NCBI GenBank assembly: GCA_023301785.1
Contig: JALZUF010000170.1
Coordinates: 1-5,090 of the forward strand
Source: Alphaproteobacteria bacterium
GTDB taxonomy: Bacteria > Pseudomonadota > Alphaproteobacteria > Micavibrionales > Micavibrionaceae
Direction: 5' to 3'
DNA: 5,090 nucleotides
A program made the translations under genes and the position numbers. This document shows, piece by piece, positions 1 through 5,083 of the stretch. Within the stretch, counting starts at the first letter, position 1. Each line of letters begins with the position of its first letter. Below the pieces are notes generated by a model, which was not told the DNA's origin, did no database searches, and was given only the letters and a program-made list of their open reading frames with translations.

Positions 1-131
1 ATGAGAATTGGGAAAGCCGTGCGCTTTGGCAAGATCATATGAATGCACCTCATTTAGGTGCTTATCAAGAGGCAACAGAGGGTGCTGTTGAGCGTTGGGA
101 TTTGTATGAAATGACGAAAGTAGAAGCATAG
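1..131 (+). CDS. ABM-family (YgiN-like) monooxygenase, C-terminal fragment
   Basis: The 5' end is cut by the window edge. The reading frame begins at base 3 and gives 42 residues up to the TAG at 129-131. The visible peptide contains ENWESRALWQDHMNAPHL followed by a short helix and a final strand ending DLYEMTKVEA. The pattern E-x-W-x-S-x-x-A-L-x-x-H-x-x-x-P-H is typical of the second half of antibiotic-biosynthesis-monooxygenase (ABM) domains, small dimeric ferredoxin-like proteins that include quinol monooxygenase YgiN. Such proteins oxidise quinones or related aromatics, or have unknown substrates, so no substrate can be given here. The stop codon is immediately followed by the ATG of the TatD gene (TAGATG), which suggests one operon with translational coupling. 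The family call is recognition from a short fragment; the missing N-terminal half would settle it. Confidence 0.7.
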   Translation, partial: ENWESRALWQDHMNAPHLGAYQEATEGAVERWDLYEMTKVEA

Positions 132-941
132 ATGTGGATCGACTCTCATTGTCATCTTAATCACGAACGCATAAAGGAGGCGGGGACGCCTGCTGAGTTG
201 ATTGCGCGTGCGAAAGAGCAGGGGGTTGATGGCATGGTCTCAATCTGTTGTCGTATCGGGGAAGAACTTGAAGAATTGGCAGGGATTGCGCAAGCCAATG
301 ATAATGTCTGGCATTCAATCGGCACACATCCACATGATGCTGGCGAAGCAGATGAGCAAGATTATACGGTTCAACAAATTGTCGAACTTGCCAATAAATA
401 TGACAAATGCGTAGGGGTCGGAGAAGCGGGGCTTGATTACTTCTATGACAATTCACCACGTGACGATCAAAAGAAATCTTTCATCAAGCATATTCATGCG
501 GCAAAAGAATCTGGGTTACCGTTGATTATTCACACGCGTGATGCCGAAGATGACACAATTCAGATACTGCGCGATGAAGGTGCATGTGATGGCAAAACAA
601 AAGTATTAATGCATTGCTTTAGCTCAAATGAGACTTTAGCAAAACAATCTATTGATGAAGGCTTTACGATGTCTTTTTCCGGCATGGTGACGTTTAAAAA
701 GAACACAGCGCTTCAGGATACCGTCCGTAGCGTACCGCTGACACAGATTTTGGTTGAAACAGACGCGCCGTACTTGGCACCAATGCCGCATCGTGGGAAA
801 ACAAATGAGCCAGCGTTCGTGGCCCATACGGGACAGTTTATTGCAGATTTACACAATTTAACACGTGAGGAGCTCGCCAGACAGACGACTGAGAATTTCT
901 TTAAGCTGTTTGATAAGGCCTTAAGAACCTATAAGGCTTAG
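132..941 (+). CDS. tatD: TatD family metal-dependent DNase/hydrolase
   Basis: This 269-aa protein has the usual length for TatD/YcfH enzymes, cytoplasmic TIM-barrel metallohydrolases with DNase (3'-5' exonuclease) activity linked to DNA fragment turnover and repair. The metal site can be read directly: D4-S-H6-C-H8-L at the N-terminus, GT-H66-PH, GE98-AGLDY-F, H134-TRDA, H161-CFSS and ETD211-APYLAP. These are all the expected His/Glu/Asp ligands, so the enzyme should be active. The start is ATG directly after the upstream stop (no gap). No strong Shine-Dalgarno is visible, so translation probably depends on coupling to the upstream ABM-like gene. The last 21 nt overlap the 3' end of the opposing small gene, and the final codons form the left side of an intrinsic terminator. 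Paralogues TatD, YcfH and YjjV cannot be told apart here, so the symbol names the family. Confidence 0.95.
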   Translation: MWIDSHCHLNHERIKEAGTPAELIARAKEQGVDGMVSICCRIGEELEELAGIAQANDNVWHSIGTHPHDAGEADEQDYTVQQIVELANKYDKCVGVGEAGLDYFYDNSPRDDQKKSFIKHIHAAKESGLPLIIHTRDAEDDTIQILRDEGACDGKTKVLMHCFSSNETLAKQSIDEGFTMSFSGMVTFKKNTALQDTVRSVPLTQILVETDAPYLAPMPHRGKTNEPAFVAHTGQFIADLHNLTREELARQTTENFFKLFDKALRTYKA

Positions 942-947
942 TTTTTT
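916..947 (+). terminator. Intrinsic terminator of tatD
   Basis: The stem pairs GCCTTA (918-923) with TAAGGC (932-937), can extend by a G-U and an A-T pair to 916 and 939, and has an 8-nt loop (924-931). Six T residues follow at 942-947. The hairpin lies inside the last codons of tatD, with the T tract just after its stop. On the minus strand no T run follows the hairpin, so it should act only on plus-strand transcription. Confidence 0.75.
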
Positions 948-1187
948 ATGTAAGTTGCGTAGCATCGGTATAGATAAGTATACAGCAACGGCAAGCAAGC
1001 AAGAGATTGAGAAGAAGTCCATAGCATCAAGCATTGGAAGCATATTAAGAGGCTCAGTGATCGTTTGGGCTTGTGAGCTGCCAGCACCAGGCTCTAAAGC
1101 GTTCATTTGCTCAGCAAGCATCATCATTTGCGTTTCGCTAATGTTATCAAGGTTTTCAGTTGGTAATGCAGCTTGTTGTATAGCCAT
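921..1187 (-). CDS. Hypothetical 88-aa single-pass membrane protein
   Basis: I do not recognise this family. The 88-residue product has a polar, acidic, Met/Gln-rich N-terminal half (an amphipathic stretch around residues 17-32, SETQMMMLAEQMNALE). A single hydrophobic segment at about residues 58-76 (FFSISCLLAVAVYLSIPML) follows, then a basic tail (RNLHKK). By the positive-inside rule the C-terminus is likely cytoplasmic. There is no cleavable signal peptide, so it is probably a tail-proximal inner-membrane protein. Support that the gene is real: a good Shine-Dalgarno (GGGAGA, 1193-1198) 5 nt before the ATG at 1185-1187, and a sigma-54 promoter at 1231-1247 giving a short ~33-nt leader. The plus-strand frame opposite (955-1227) has neither. 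It is convergent with tatD and overlaps it by 21 bp. The function is unknown; sigma-54 control hints at a regulated, possibly envelope or motility-related role. Confidence 0.72.
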   Translation of the reverse strand: MAIQQAALPTENLDNISETQMMMLAEQMNALEPGAGSSQAQTITEPLNMLPMLDAMDFFSISCLLAVAVYLSIPMLRNLHKKLSLIGS

Positions 1188-1230
1188 TTTTATCTCCCAG
1201 TGTTTAGTTTACGTGTTCCAGGTATAAAAT

Positions 1231-1247
1231 TGCAAATGCCGTGCCAG
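1231..1247 (-). promoter_or_regulatory. Sigma-54 (RpoN) -24/-12 promoter
   Basis: Read on the minus strand, the site is CTGGCACG-GCAT-TTGCA, an exact match to the core consensus YTGGCACG-N4-TTGCW. GG (1245-1244) and GC (1233-1232) are separated by the required 10 nt. The expected transcription start is near 1220, leaving a ~33-nt leader with a GGGAGA ribosome site in front of the 88-aa gene. Sigma-54 promoters need an AAA+ enhancer-binding activator, usually bound 80-150 bp upstream, which here would be about 1300-1370. Confidence 0.85.
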
Positions 1248-1311
1248 TTTAAGGAAAAGTGCTGATATTGCTTATTCTTCGCTTATTAAGGAAGATAATG
1301 TTTTTATTTCC

Positions 1312-1325
1312 ATAATATATATTAT
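1312..1325. repeat. 14-bp perfect AT palindrome
   Basis: ATAATATATATTAT reads the same on both strands. It is centred about 98 bp upstream of the predicted sigma-54 transcription start, where an activator site or a DNA-bending (IHF-like) site would be expected. It is pure A/T, so chance is a serious alternative. Confidence 0.35.
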
Positions 1326-1365
1326 CACATCAGGATTAGAACTTAGAGAGGGCGTCACCTCTTAA

Positions 1366-1445
1366 TTAAAGTAGCCATATTTATAGTGAGTAATCTAGAG
1401 TATCTTCAAGTCTCAAATTACTATCTTTTTATAAAGCTACTTTAA
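1366..1445. repeat. ~80-bp nested imperfect inverted repeat
   Basis: The outer arms TTAAAGTAGC (1366-1375) and GCTACTTTAA (1436-1445) are perfect 10-bp complements. Inside them TTTATA (1380-1385) pairs with TATAAA (1430-1435), directly adjoining the right outer arm, and AGTAAT (1389-1394) pairs with ATTACT (1417-1422). The arms stay in nested order, so a long bulged hairpin could form on either strand. It lies just 3' of the 100-aa lipoprotein gene, which is read leftward into it. There is no clear T tract for an ordinary intrinsic terminator. It may be a transcript-end structure, a small palindromic repeat element or a structured RNA. Apart from this, the sigma-54 site and the AT palindrome, I see nothing else in 1188-1450. 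Confidence 0.5.
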
Positions 1446-1450
1446 AAATA

Positions 1451-1753
1451 TTATTTGGTTTCTGCTTCAATAGTGAAACCTGGGCAACCTTTTTCACGAG
1501 CAACGGCTTCTTTTTGAGCAATTTGTCGATTGATTGTAGGTATAGCCAATGGGTTTATTTTTCCACGGCTGCGGTCAGCAATATCTTGTTGAATTTCTTC
1601 ACAGGTCATTCCTTGTGCAGTACCTCGTTGAATTGCACCATCTACAGCATGGCTTGCAACGCCTTGACCAACAGCAGATGCTGCGCCACCAAGGCAAGCT
1701 GCTAATGGAAATGATGCAACGATTATTGTACTCAGAACTAATAAATTTTTCAT
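1451..1753 (-). CDS. Small predicted lipoprotein, glycine-rich N-terminal part
   Basis: I do not recognise a named family. The frame is open back to 1876, but the start is placed at 1753. There AAGGAG sits 6 nt before an ATG that begins a canonical lipoprotein signal: MKNLL, a hydrophobic core, then the lipobox L17-A18-A19-C20. The mature protein is ~81 residues. Residues 21-48 are Gly/Ala rich with glycines at 22, 23, 29, 31, 39, 44 and 48, reminiscent of glycine-zipper helices. A charged Gln-rich part with C51 (MTCEEI) and C90 (KGCPGF) follows, which could form a periplasmic disulfide. Residue +2 is Leu, not Asp, so outer-membrane sorting is expected if the enterobacterial rule applies. It is divergent from the 1937 lipoprotein, with 183 bp between the start codons. 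The function is unknown. Confidence 0.8.
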   Translation of the reverse strand: MKNLLVLSTIIVASFPLAACLGGAASAVGQGVASHAVDGAIQRGTAQGMTCEEIQQDIADRSRGKINPLAIPTINRQIAQKEAVAREKGCPGFTIEAETK

Positions 1754-1897
1754 AGAAGGCTCCTTATTTGTATTGTGTAGAAATAGATTGTCAAAATATA
1801 TTCGATAAATCAAGGCTAGAGACGCCCTCCTCTTTTTTCTGCTTTGTTTGCAACAAATGCTCATAAAGTAATCCATAACCCTTTGTTATATATATCT

Positions 1898-1913
1898 TTA
1901 ATCTATTGTTAAC
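1898..1913 (+). promoter_or_regulatory. CtrA binding site (TTAA-N7-TTAAC)
   Basis: TTAA (1898-1901), then TCTATTG, then TTAAC (1909-1913) matches the full CtrA consensus of alphaproteobacteria with no mismatch. It covers about -38 to -23 relative to the predicted start of transcription at ~1936, the position of a -35 box. No good -35 hexamer exists there. This is the arrangement of CtrA-activated promoters. Whether this organism has CtrA cannot be seen in the window. Confidence 0.7.
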
Positions 1914-1920
1914 GTTTACT

Positions 1921-1929
1921 TGATATAAT
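1921..1929 (+). promoter_or_regulatory. Extended -10 box (TGA-TATAAT) before the 184-aa lipoprotein
   Basis: TGA followed by a perfect TATAAT (1924-1929) forms an extended -10 element. It ends only 7 nt before the ATG at 1937, so transcription should begin at or within two bases of the start codon. The mRNA would then be leaderless, consistent with the lack of a Shine-Dalgarno sequence. Confidence 0.7.
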
Positions 1930-1936
1930 TACGTAT

Positions 1937-2491
1937 ATGAAAATTTTATTAAAACTATGTGTTGTTGCCAGCTCTGCCCTATTACTAAGTGGGTGTGCGG
2001 GTTTTCTACCGCTTCCGGGTGGTAAAAGTACAACAAACGATAAATTCTATGATTCCAGCGAAGATATGACGGTACGCTTAGATACCCTGAAAACAGGTAT
2101 GACATTAAGCAATGCGTTGGCGCATATGGATCGTAATGAAGAAGAATTAACGAAGCTTAATCGTCAGGAAGTATTAGCGGCTTTATATGGTGGTTTACAA
2201 TCACCTTACGCCCAAGGATTTGCAGCGAACCCTTATACAGATTTAGATATTAAGTCATTATCTGGTTATAGAATTGATTATAAAATAGTAAAGCGTAAGC
2301 ATGGATTAAAGTCCCCTATTTCTATCAGAACAGATGAAAACGGGTTTCATTATACTGCTGTGATGATCTTTAAAGATGGCCTTTTGTATGAAGAGCCAAT
2401 CGTATCTGGTGGGTTAGTTGATACCAGTACAAGTAGTACGGTTTTTGATTATTTAAACCCTGGTGTCGTTATGAAGCGCATTGGCATGTAA
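1937..2491 (+). CDS. Predicted 184-aa lipoprotein, candidate leaderless and CtrA-controlled gene
   Basis: The N-terminus is a clear lipoprotein signal: MKILLK, hydrophobic core, lipobox L17-S18-G19-C20, then AGF. Residue +2 is Ala, which favours outer-membrane anchoring. The ATG at 1937 is well determined: an in-frame stop lies at 1910-1912, no alternative start lies between, and the next Met would remove the signal. The mature ~165-aa domain has LKTGMTLSNALAHMDRNEEEL (about residues 51-71), which loosely resembles the GMT-helix opening of SmpA/BamE-like lipoproteins. A helix-rich part (74-90) and a strand-rich C-terminal half follow (SGYRIDYKIVKRK, FHYTAVMIFKDGLLYEE). The BamE comparison is weak and I assign no function. 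There is no Shine-Dalgarno; the -10 box and CtrA site lie immediately upstream. It is followed 67 bp later by mazG in the same direction. Confidence 0.87.
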   Translation: MKILLKLCVVASSALLLSGCAGFLPLPGGKSTTNDKFYDSSEDMTVRLDTLKTGMTLSNALAHMDRNEEELTKLNRQEVLAALYGGLQSPYAQGFAANPYTDLDIKSLSGYRIDYKIVKRKHGLKSPISIRTDENGFHYTAVMIFKDGLLYEEPIVSGGLVDTSTSSTVFDYLNPGVVMKRIGM

Positions 2492-2495
2492 TCGC

Positions 2496-2511
2496 TTAAT
2501 ATCTTGTTCAA
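2496..2511 (+). promoter_or_regulatory. Degenerate CtrA-like site upstream of mazG
   Basis: TTAA-TATCTTG-TTCAA has the right 7-nt spacing but two mismatches in the second half. Its spacer shares T...TTG with the perfect site at 1898-1913 and the site at 5064-5079. No convincing -10 box stands at the matching distance, so this is a weak candidate. Confidence 0.25.
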
Positions 2512-2558
2512 TCTCTCAATATCATTAGACTAAACTTCATTCTTAAATGAGGTAACGC

Positions 2559-3341
2559 ATGTCTAATAAATTTAATCCCGAAAAGGAATTTCCATCTTCT
2601 ATAGAAAAACTTATATGGGTCATGCAATGCTTGCGTGATCCTGATCGCGGTTGCCCTTGGGATAAAGAGCAAACCTATGAAACCATTCTCCCCTACACTA
2701 TTGAAGAAGCTTACGAAGTCGCTGATGCGATTGAGAATGGTAGTATTGATGACTTTAAAGAAGAGCTTGGCGATTTGTTGTTGCAAGTTATTTATCACGC
2801 ACAGATTGCCGTTGAGGCGAATGATTTCTCCTTTGATGATGTGGCCGAGAGCATTGCTAGTAAGATGATATCCCGCCACCCGCACGTCTTTGGAGAAGAC
2901 GATGCACAAACGGCCAATGATGTCGTCGGTATATGGGAACGCCAAAAGGATAAAGAGCATGATTATAATGGGGCATTAGACAGTGTAACGAAAGGTCTAC
3001 CCGCCCTACTCCGCGCCCGTAAATTACAAAAGGCAGCCGCAAAGGTTGGCTTTGAATGGCGTGATGCAGATGAAGCGTTCCTGAAGGTTCACGAAGAGAT
3101 AAATGAGTTTAAAGAAGCGAGCGAAGATACTGATAAAGAAGAAGAGTTTGGTGACTTACTATTTGCACTTGTGAATGTTGGACGAATGCAAGGTATAGAC
3201 GCAGAAGAAGCCCTGCGCAAAGCGAGTAATAAATTTACAAAGCGATTTGAGGGCATAGAAAAACAACTTAACCATGATGGCAAGTTGTTTAGTAATCTTA
3301 GTCTGGATCAAATGTTGGAATATTGGCAACGCCAAAAATAA
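2559..3341 (+). CDS. mazG: Nucleoside triphosphate pyrophosphohydrolase MazG
   Basis: The 260-aa length is right for full-length two-domain MazG, the cytoplasmic all-alpha enzyme that hydrolyses (d)NTPs to NMP and pyrophosphate. It removes aberrant nucleotides and in some bacteria affects ppGpp levels. The first domain shows CPWDKEQT (residues 32-39), the Mg-binding EExxE motif (E49, E50, E53) and ExxD in EELGDLL (E69, D72). RHPHVFG (106-112) and W126 follow in the linker. The second domain repeats the motif: GFEW (164-167), EExxE (E179, E180, E183) and EFGDLL (E196, D199). All acidic metal ligands are present in both domains. The start at 2559 has GAGG (2549-2552) 6 nt upstream. The gene ends 3 nt from the end of the opposing 549-aa gene, with no terminator in between. 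Confidence 0.97.
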   Translation: MSNKFNPEKEFPSSIEKLIWVMQCLRDPDRGCPWDKEQTYETILPYTIEEAYEVADAIENGSIDDFKEELGDLLLQVIYHAQIAVEANDFSFDDVAESIASKMISRHPHVFGEDDAQTANDVVGIWERQKDKEHDYNGALDSVTKGLPALLRARKLQKAAAKVGFEWRDADEAFLKVHEEINEFKEASEDTDKEEEFGDLLFALVNVGRMQGIDAEEALRKASNKFTKRFEGIEKQLNHDGKLFSNLSLDQMLEYWQRQK

Positions 3342-3344
3342 CAA

Positions 3345-4994
3345 TTATGGACCGCCACCCATTCCGCCCATTTCACCTGGCGCACTAGTTGCCACAACAG
3401 GAGCGCTTTGCGGTCCTTCTGTTTGTGGTCCTTCCGATTCTGGCGGTGGATTGAAAGGCTCGTTTGCTGCTTCACCAAAGAAACCTGTTAATTCACGCGT
3501 TCCATCACCAAGTGTGAAATTTAGCGAATCGTTTGCGGCATCCTGCGAAAAGAAGCCATTATCAAGATCATCTTTTGCAAGTACGTCTTCTCTGTTACCT
3601 GCCATACGCATACTAATTCCAGGGCTGTTCTCTTCCTTAAAATCTTGATATGCACTATGAAAAGCTTCGGGACCTTGATCGATAAGTGCTGTTATTTCGG
3701 CATCAGTCATAGACTCAAAAAAATCAGGTAAATCGGAGGCGTAATCTATAAAATTTTCTACAAAATCAGGGTCACTTAAAAAGTCTTCTCTTTCTGATTC
3801 TGAAAGAGCGCCTAATGTATAACCTATAAAGACGTTCTGTAAAAAATCAGGAACTTCGGCTGTATATGGAGCAAGTTCAGCAGCGTTAGTTGGTACTCCC
3901 ACAGGCTCTGGCTCTGGCTCAGGCTCAGGCTCAGGCTCTGGCTCAGGCTCTGGCTCTGGCTCAGGCTCAGGTGTTGGTATAGGTTCTGGCTCTGGCTCTG
4001 GCTCAGGCTCTGGCTCTGGCTCTGGCTCAGGTGTTGGTATAGGTTCTGGCTCTGGCTCAGGCTCTGGCTCTGGAATGGAATTGGGAACGTCACCTAGAAC
4101 ACTGCCGTCAGCAGAAACATATACCATGCCGCCATAGGCGCTTGGTCTTGTTTCTAAGTTGGCAATTTCTTCATCTGTAAGGCCGTCCATTCGCCCTGCA
4201 TCTTCTTCAAGTTGTCCCAGCTCTCCCCATTCTCTTTCACTATTATCTGCTTGTTCATCGAGGGCATCAGCGGCATCAATATCACCTCTTGCGCGAAGTT
4301 GGTCTGCGACATCGCGAATACATTGAATGTGGTGCGCGCGCTCAGCTGGTGTTTTATAACCTTCCCTCATCATTTCTTGGTCGCTTGCAATTAAGCGTGC
4401 TTCGCATATGGCAAGTTGTATTTCTGGTGAATATTCGGAAAGATCTGGTGTAGGGCCAGTTATCATGTCAAGCGCTTCTTCTCTTGTGAAAGGAACGACA
4501 GATGATACTGGTCCTGCTGTGGGAGCTTCATTTGGTTGCTCTTCGCTCTCCCCTGTTTGCATCCGAGAAATTAAGGCACCATCTTCGGCAAACTCAAGAG
4601 AATCAAAATGAATTATGCCATCTGTTCCAGTAGGAATATCTTGAACAATAATGCCTTGCTCTTGCATTTCGACAACATATGAATTCCAACGCGCTGTAAG
4701 TTCTTCATTGTCTACTACACCATCATTACTTAACGCAATTAATTCGTCACGAAAAATTTCTGCATTTGCCGCCTCTTCTTCTGATGTAACCATAAGGTTA
4801 GTAACGGGCATTCTTGGATTGGGTTGTGCGTCAGTCGTTATGATTTCTGGTGTTGCCCCTGTTGGTAAAGGCTGATCTACCTCTATGCCATCACTGCTTT
4901 TGTATGCAGGATTTAAATCCCCAGCGAATGAGTCGCGCGAATTTTCAAAACTTGCATCGCTAAATCCTAGAAAATCTAGTGCTGGATTTGACAT
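3345..4994 (-). CDS. Hypothetical 549-aa acidic protein with a Glu-Pro repeat tract
   Basis: I do not recognise the family. The product has no signal peptide or membrane segment. It is strongly acidic, and I count only four lysines in 549 residues. Order of regions: a low-complexity N-terminus (1-72); a helix pair with a partial EF-hand-like loop around D91-G92 to E98 (SNDGVVDNEEL), lacking the first Asp; a Pro/Glu linker (~148-168); a helical segment with the only cysteines, C197 and C225 (~170-285); a pure (EP)n tract interrupted by IPTP twice (~308-365); an acidic helical domain (~375-455) rich in D/E and F; and a Gly/Met-rich tail ending GEMGGMGGGP. The EP tract should be an extended, rigid spacer, as in TonB-type proteins, but no anchor is present here. 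AGGGG lies 9 nt before the ATG. A plausible promoter lies at 5031-5060. It could be an unusually secreted protein or a cytoplasmic scaffold; the sequence does not decide. Confidence 0.88.
   Translation of the reverse strand: MSNPALDFLGFSDASFENSRDSFAGDLNPAYKSSDGIEVDQPLPTGATPEIITTDAQPNPRMPVTNLMVTSEEEAANAEIFRDELIALSNDGVVDNEELTARWNSYVVEMQEQGIIVQDIPTGTDGIIHFDSLEFAEDGALISRMQTGESEEQPNEAPTAGPVSSVVPFTREEALDMITGPTPDLSEYSPEIQLAICEARLIASDQEMMREGYKTPAERAHHIQCIRDVADQLRARGDIDAADALDEQADNSEREWGELGQLEEDAGRMDGLTDEEIANLETRPSAYGGMVYVSADGSVLGDVPNSIPEPEPEPEPEPIPTPEPEPEPEPEPEPEPEPIPTPEPEPEPEPEPEPEPEPEPEPEPVGVPTNAAELAPYTAEVPDFLQNVFIGYTLGALSESEREDFLSDPDFVENFIDYASDLPDFFESMTDAEITALIDQGPEAFHSAYQDFKEENSPGISMRMAGNREDVLAKDDLDNGFFSQDAANDSLNFTLGDGTRELTGFFGEAANEPFNPPPESEGPQTEGPQSAPVVATSAPGEMGGMGGGP
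3902..4075 (-). repeat. Hexanucleotide repeat encoding (Glu-Pro)n with IPTP interruptions
   Basis: On the coding strand the unit is GAGCCA or GAGCCT, both Glu-Pro. Glu is nearly always GAG and Pro alternates CCA/CCT. Two IPTP interruptions (near 3970-3982 and 4030-4042) lie exactly 60 bp apart, and about 29 bp around them is identical, which points to a past tandem duplication. Slippage by whole 6-bp units would change tract length without breaking the frame. Confidence 0.9.
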
Positions 4995-5030
4995 TAAAAA
5001 GAGCCCCTAATTAAATTGTTCTTATCTATT

Positions 5031-5060
5031 ATTATACCGGCAAAAGGTTAATAAAATCAA
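5031..5060 (-). promoter_or_regulatory. Sigma-70-type promoter of the 549-aa gene
   Basis: On the minus strand TTGATT (5060-5055) and TATAAT (5036-5031) are separated by 18 nt. The predicted start of transcription near 5024 leaves a ~30-nt leader containing AGGGG before the ATG at 4994. A TTAAC half-site (5051-5047) lies 10 nt before the -10 box, the same distance as in the CtrA promoter at 1898-1929. Confidence 0.6.
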
Positions 5061-5083
5061 ATTTTCATAACTTGTTAACCTTT
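5043..5083. repeat. 9-bp perfect inverted repeat around the promoter, operator candidate
   Basis: AAAGGTTAA (5043-5051) and TTAACCTTT (5075-5083) are exact inverted copies with centres 32 bp apart, about three helical turns. The left arm lies in the -35/-10 spacer of the 549-aa gene and the right arm just upstream of the -35. A dimeric regulator could bind both arms on one DNA face. Confidence 0.45.
5064..5079 (+). promoter_or_regulatory. CtrA-like site directed out of the window
   Basis: TTCA-TAACTTG-TTAAC differs from the CtrA consensus at one position in the first half. A promoter built like that at 1898-1929 would place its -10 box right at or past the window end (~5090). It may therefore serve a divergent gene not visible here, or influence the 549-aa gene. 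Confidence 0.4.

Noticed and set aside
88..100. Possible further family features, such as C-terminal RTX secretion repeats, in the 549-aa protein (residues 88-100 loop taken as a true EF-hand)
   Set aside because: The residue 88-100 loop lacks the first Asp and the third-position Asp, and no GGxGxD repeats are present, so calcium binding or type I secretion is not claimed. Coordinates here are protein residues.
955..1227. Plus-strand 90-aa open frame opposite the 88-aa gene
   Set aside because: No Shine-Dalgarno or promoter, begins inside the tatD terminator tail, and the minus strand has both a strong ribosome site and a sigma-54 promoter.
1767..1794. TTGACA-N16-TACAAA promoter for the 100-aa lipoprotein
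   Set aside because: TTGACA is perfect, but the -10 is poor and transcription would start inside the Shine-Dalgarno sequence, so the true -10 is not identified.
1348..1829. 9-bp inverted repeat GAGGGCGTC (1348-1356) / GACGCCCTC (1821-1829) flanking the 100-aa lipoprotein gene, as possible mobile-element ends
   Set aside because: No transposase, no target duplication, and a 9-bp match over ~500 bp is expected about as often as not by chance.
1754..1876. N-terminal extension of the 100-aa lipoprotein to a start at 1876
   Set aside because: The extension is basic and unlike a signal. The internal ATG at 1753 has AAGGAG at ideal spacing and begins a perfect lipoprotein signal.
2508..2960. 150-aa minus-strand open frame opposite mazG
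   Set aside because: Antisense to a certain gene, with no ribosome site and no recognisable protein features.
3902..4075. Hexamer tract as a CRISPR or other array
   Set aside because: The units are contiguous coding dipeptides with only synonymous variation and no spacers.
3824..4093. Ser/Gln repeat protein (QSQSLSQS) in another minus-strand frame
   Set aside because: It is the shifted reading of the Glu-Pro hexamer repeat inside the 549-aa gene.
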